This document shows, one piece after another, positions 62,435-64,000 of a stretch of 64,000 nucleotides of DNA. Made by a program: the position numbers and the translations under genes. A model generated the notes under the pieces. The model saw only the letters and a program-made list of their open reading frames with translations. It made no database searches and was not told the DNA's origin. The stretch comes from Paenibacillus alba (GTDB lineage Bacteria > Bacillota > Bacilli > Paenibacillales > NBRC-103111): contig NZ_JABMKZ010000002.1 of assembly GCF_013204855.1 (NCBI RefSeq), forward strand, positions 620,001 through 684,000. The letters run 5' to 3'. Positions within the stretch are counted from its first letter, which is position 1; each line of letters starts with the position of its first letter.

Positions 62435-62459
62435 TTTTGAATGTCTCAGTGGACTCCAT

Positions 62460-62738
62460 TTATTTCCCCGACAATAGATCACCAATTATTTGAATAACAT
62501 GATACACAATAAATGCAGCAAAAATGAGTACGGACAAAGCGGCGGAATTTCTTCGATGATTCTGATACCACTTCGGCCATTGTTCCAGCCTCTTCGGGGC
62601 TTGAACGGCTTGAACGATATCATGGTGCTCGATAACGTCGTTAAACGGAGCTCGCTCGTTCAGAGGGCTTGGTTGGGTTTGATCGGTCGTCATGTGAATG
62701 GTTTTATCTTCAAATGGATTGTAGGAAGGATTTGTCAT
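62460..62738 (-). CDS. Small single-pass membrane protein, unknown function
   Basis: A 92-residue protein with a hydrophilic N-terminal 64 residues (NDVIEHHDIVQAVQAPKRLE) and one C-terminal membrane helix (SAALSVLIFAAFIVYHVIQI). GAAGGAGG precedes the ATG. It is divergent from msrA. Topology suggests a tail-anchored cytosolic domain. No family recognised. Confidence 0.78.
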   Translation of the reverse strand: MTNPSYNPFEDKTIHMTTDQTQPSPLNERAPFNDVIEHHDIVQAVQAPKRLEQWPKWYQNHRRNSAALSVLIFAAFIVYHVIQIIGDLLSGK

Positions 62739-62928
62739 GAGGAACCTCCTTCAGTAGAATATACATATTATAACATTTATTCTAAGCGGCGGGGCATGAT
62801 CTCCCATTTCCGTTTCATGATGAAATTCCTCTGCTCGTGATTTGGCGCTTCCATTGGAACGAGGTATTCTGCAATTTCTTATCCTTATCTTGTAAATGGT
62901 ATGATGGACAAACGAGGTGATTCGTAAG

Positions 62929-63558
62929 ATGAACAACATAGAAACATTAACTCTTGGAATGGGATGCTTCTGGAGTCCTGATGCTTTGTTTGGGCAATGG
63001 CCTGGCGTTGTTAGAACACGTGTTGGTTATGCAGGCGGTACCCATGCTCAGCCAACGTATCGCACAATGGGAGATCATTCCGAGACGATCGAGATCGATT
63101 TTGATCCGCAAATGATGACGATGGAACAACTGCTTGATATATTTTGGAGTCATCATCAACCAGATAATATTAATGACTATAAAGGCAGGCAGTATCAATC
63201 TCTGGTATTGTATCGCGATGAAAGACAGCATGGTTTGATTAGAGAAGTCATGAAAACTAGAGAAGCCGCTGGAAAGCGGAAGCTGAATACCGAGATTGCT
63301 CCCTTTGCAGGCTTTTATCTGGCGGAAGAACGGCATCAGAAGTATTACTTGAAAAGATATCCGGATGCGATCAGCAAACTGAGCACTCTTTATTCCACCC
63401 AAGATGAGCTAGTGGATTCAACCTTGGCAGCGCGCTTAAATGGATTAGCCAAAGGCTACACCAATTTGCAAAGGATCATTAGCGAAATCCAAACTTGGCC
63501 ATTGCCATTAAACGAGCGCGAATCGCAAATTACGTTGGTAAAACGCATAAAATGGTAG
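62929..63558 (+). CDS. msrA: Peptide-methionine (S)-S-oxide reductase
   Basis: A 209-residue MsrA that repairs oxidised methionine. The catalytic Cys13 is in GMGCFWSPDALFGQWPGVVR (GCFW motif), with TRVGYAGGTHAQPTYRTMGD and LDIFWSHHQPDNIND following. The residue after GCFW is Ser-Pro-Asp instead of the common Gly-x-Glu, so the usual Glu of the active site is Asp here. ATG 62929 has GAGGTG upstream. A GTG at 62917 lies inside that site. The C-terminal 50 residues extend beyond the core fold. Confidence 0.93.
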   Translation: MNNIETLTLGMGCFWSPDALFGQWPGVVRTRVGYAGGTHAQPTYRTMGDHSETIEIDFDPQMMTMEQLLDIFWSHHQPDNINDYKGRQYQSLVLYRDERQHGLIREVMKTREAAGKRKLNTEIAPFAGFYLAEERHQKYYLKRYPDAISKLSTLYSTQDELVDSTLAARLNGLAKGYTNLQRIISEIQTWPLPLNERESQITLVKRIKW

Positions 63559-63633
63559 CAAATAGCTGCGATCGTTCTGTAATCGGCTGGTTCCTCCGGG
63601 TTACCATTTCCTTTCACCTCCCTTCCACTTCCA

Positions 63634-63664
63634 TAAAAAAACACCGCAATAGCTGCGATGTTTA
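63634..63664 (-). terminator. Terminator of the AhpD-like gene
   Basis: AACA.CGCA-GCTAT-TGCG.TGTT followed by a T-run on the minus strand, about 40 nt after the stop at 63707. Confidence 0.8.
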
Positions 63665-63706
63665 TTCAGGAAACGATAGGCTTGTCTACTTATAGAGAGC
63701 TATGCC

Positions 63707-64000
63707 TTATTGCGCGGCGGGGAACATCCCTGTAGAAATGGCAATCCGATTCCAGGCATTGATGATATTGATCGCCATGATCAAAACGACATATTCCTTC
63801 TCATCAAAATGCTTCCGCACATTCTCATAAACCGCTTGTGGAACTCCGTTCTCCGAGATGCGAGTGACTGTCTCCGTCAATTCCAGCAAAGCTTTTTCTT
63901 TGTCGGAATAAAAAGGAGCTTCCCGCCAAGCCGTAAGCAAGTTAATTCTTTGCTCAGTTTCGCCCATGTTCCGCAAGTCTCTGGTGTGCATGTCGATGCA
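63707..64000 (-). CDS. Carboxymuconolactone decarboxylase / AhpD-like protein, C-terminal fragment
   Basis: The frame is open to the right edge, so the gene continues outside the window. About 98 residues are visible. The first codon seen is Cys, in CIDMHTRDLRNMGETEQRIN, the second half of the CxxC...H active site of AhpD-type alkylhydroperoxidases. LTAWREAPFYSDKEKALLEL and the NAWNRIAIS end are also typical of this family. It probably acts in peroxide or carboxymuconolactone-like chemistry. The internal Met at 63991 is not the real start. Confidence 0.9.
   Translation of the reverse strand, partial: CIDMHTRDLRNMGETEQRINLLTAWREAPFYSDKEKALLELTETVTRISENGVPQAVYENVRKHFDEKEYVVLIMAINIINAWNRIAISTGMFPAAQ

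Larger units (their letters stand above)
61973..62459. other. 490-bp gap with repeat family D
   Basis: Holds the ktrB promoter (62008-62036) and a five-motif family D array (62217-62434). The stretch 62040-62210 shows no gene or repeat. Confidence 0.65.

Overview
The window looks like a chromosomal segment of a spore-forming, plant- or soil-associated Paenibacillus-type firmicute. The grounds are strong AGGAGG-type ribosome binding sites, frequent TTG/GTG starts, CcpA cre-like boxes, a Spo0E-family gene, a CcpN/YqfL gluconeogenesis operon, AraC regulators beside glycan genes, and several carbohydrate ABC-transporter lipoproteins. Most genes lie on the minus strand. I saw no rRNA, tRNA, CRISPR array, transposase or phage gene.

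Layout. 1-7450: a secreted DUF5695-like protein cut by the left edge, then a GH127 beta-L-arabinofuranosidase / solute-binding protein / two-permease operon with a divergent AraC regulator. 7434-11617: YitT protein, alanine dehydrogenase and its PucR/AdeR-type regulator. 11785-19002: a uronide/pectin block (DUF2264, GH88, LacI regulator with two operators, an orphan binding protein, a secreted PL9 pectate lyase). 19859-24821: redox enzymes (luciferase-like monooxygenase, SDR, two Gfo/Idh/MocA dehydrogenases). 24929-27386: glpX, PPDK regulatory protein and ccpN. 27612-35415: chromate-transporter pair, stress-like small protein, EamA exporter, catalase, glycerate kinase plus tartronate-semialdehyde-reductase-like enzyme. 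35576-41748: PadR plus a pentapeptide protein, GH2 beta-galactosidase and divergent AraC. 41916-52595: L25/Ctc, GntR regulator, lipoprotein, a very large secreted GH101 enzyme, DIP1984 protein and a two-component system. 52990-64000: Gfo/Idh/MocA plus two sugar isomerases, MFS transporter, quinone oxidoreductase, SGNH hydrolase, two small genes (one Spo0E-like), GNAT, KtrB/TrkH potassium channel, MsrA and an AhpD-like gene cut by the right edge.

How the genes fit together. Secreted PL9 and GH101, plus intracellular GH127, GH88 and GH2, imply stepwise use of plant pectin/arabinan/galactan and O-glycans. Oligosaccharides would enter through ABC importers, under AraC or LacI induction and carbon-catabolite control (cre-like boxes at 991, 6452 and 16615). 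The ccpN-yqfL-glpX operon ties this to switching between glycolysis and gluconeogenesis.

The most unusual signal is intergenic. Four repeat families of unrelated sequence (A at 868, 8503 and 36670; B at 33121 and 48687; C at 19420; D at 56049 and 62217) occupy most of the long gaps. Families A-C place small inverted repeats at alternating centre-to-centre distances of about 51 and 61 bp (period 111-113 bp). Family D uses 50-51 and 55 bp. I do not know a described element with this rule. Other points: a CcpN gene whose only well-placed start codon is ATC, two sigma-B-like promoters, a small gene interrupted at a run of seven T, and a 25-bp tandem repeat that copies one arm of a terminator.
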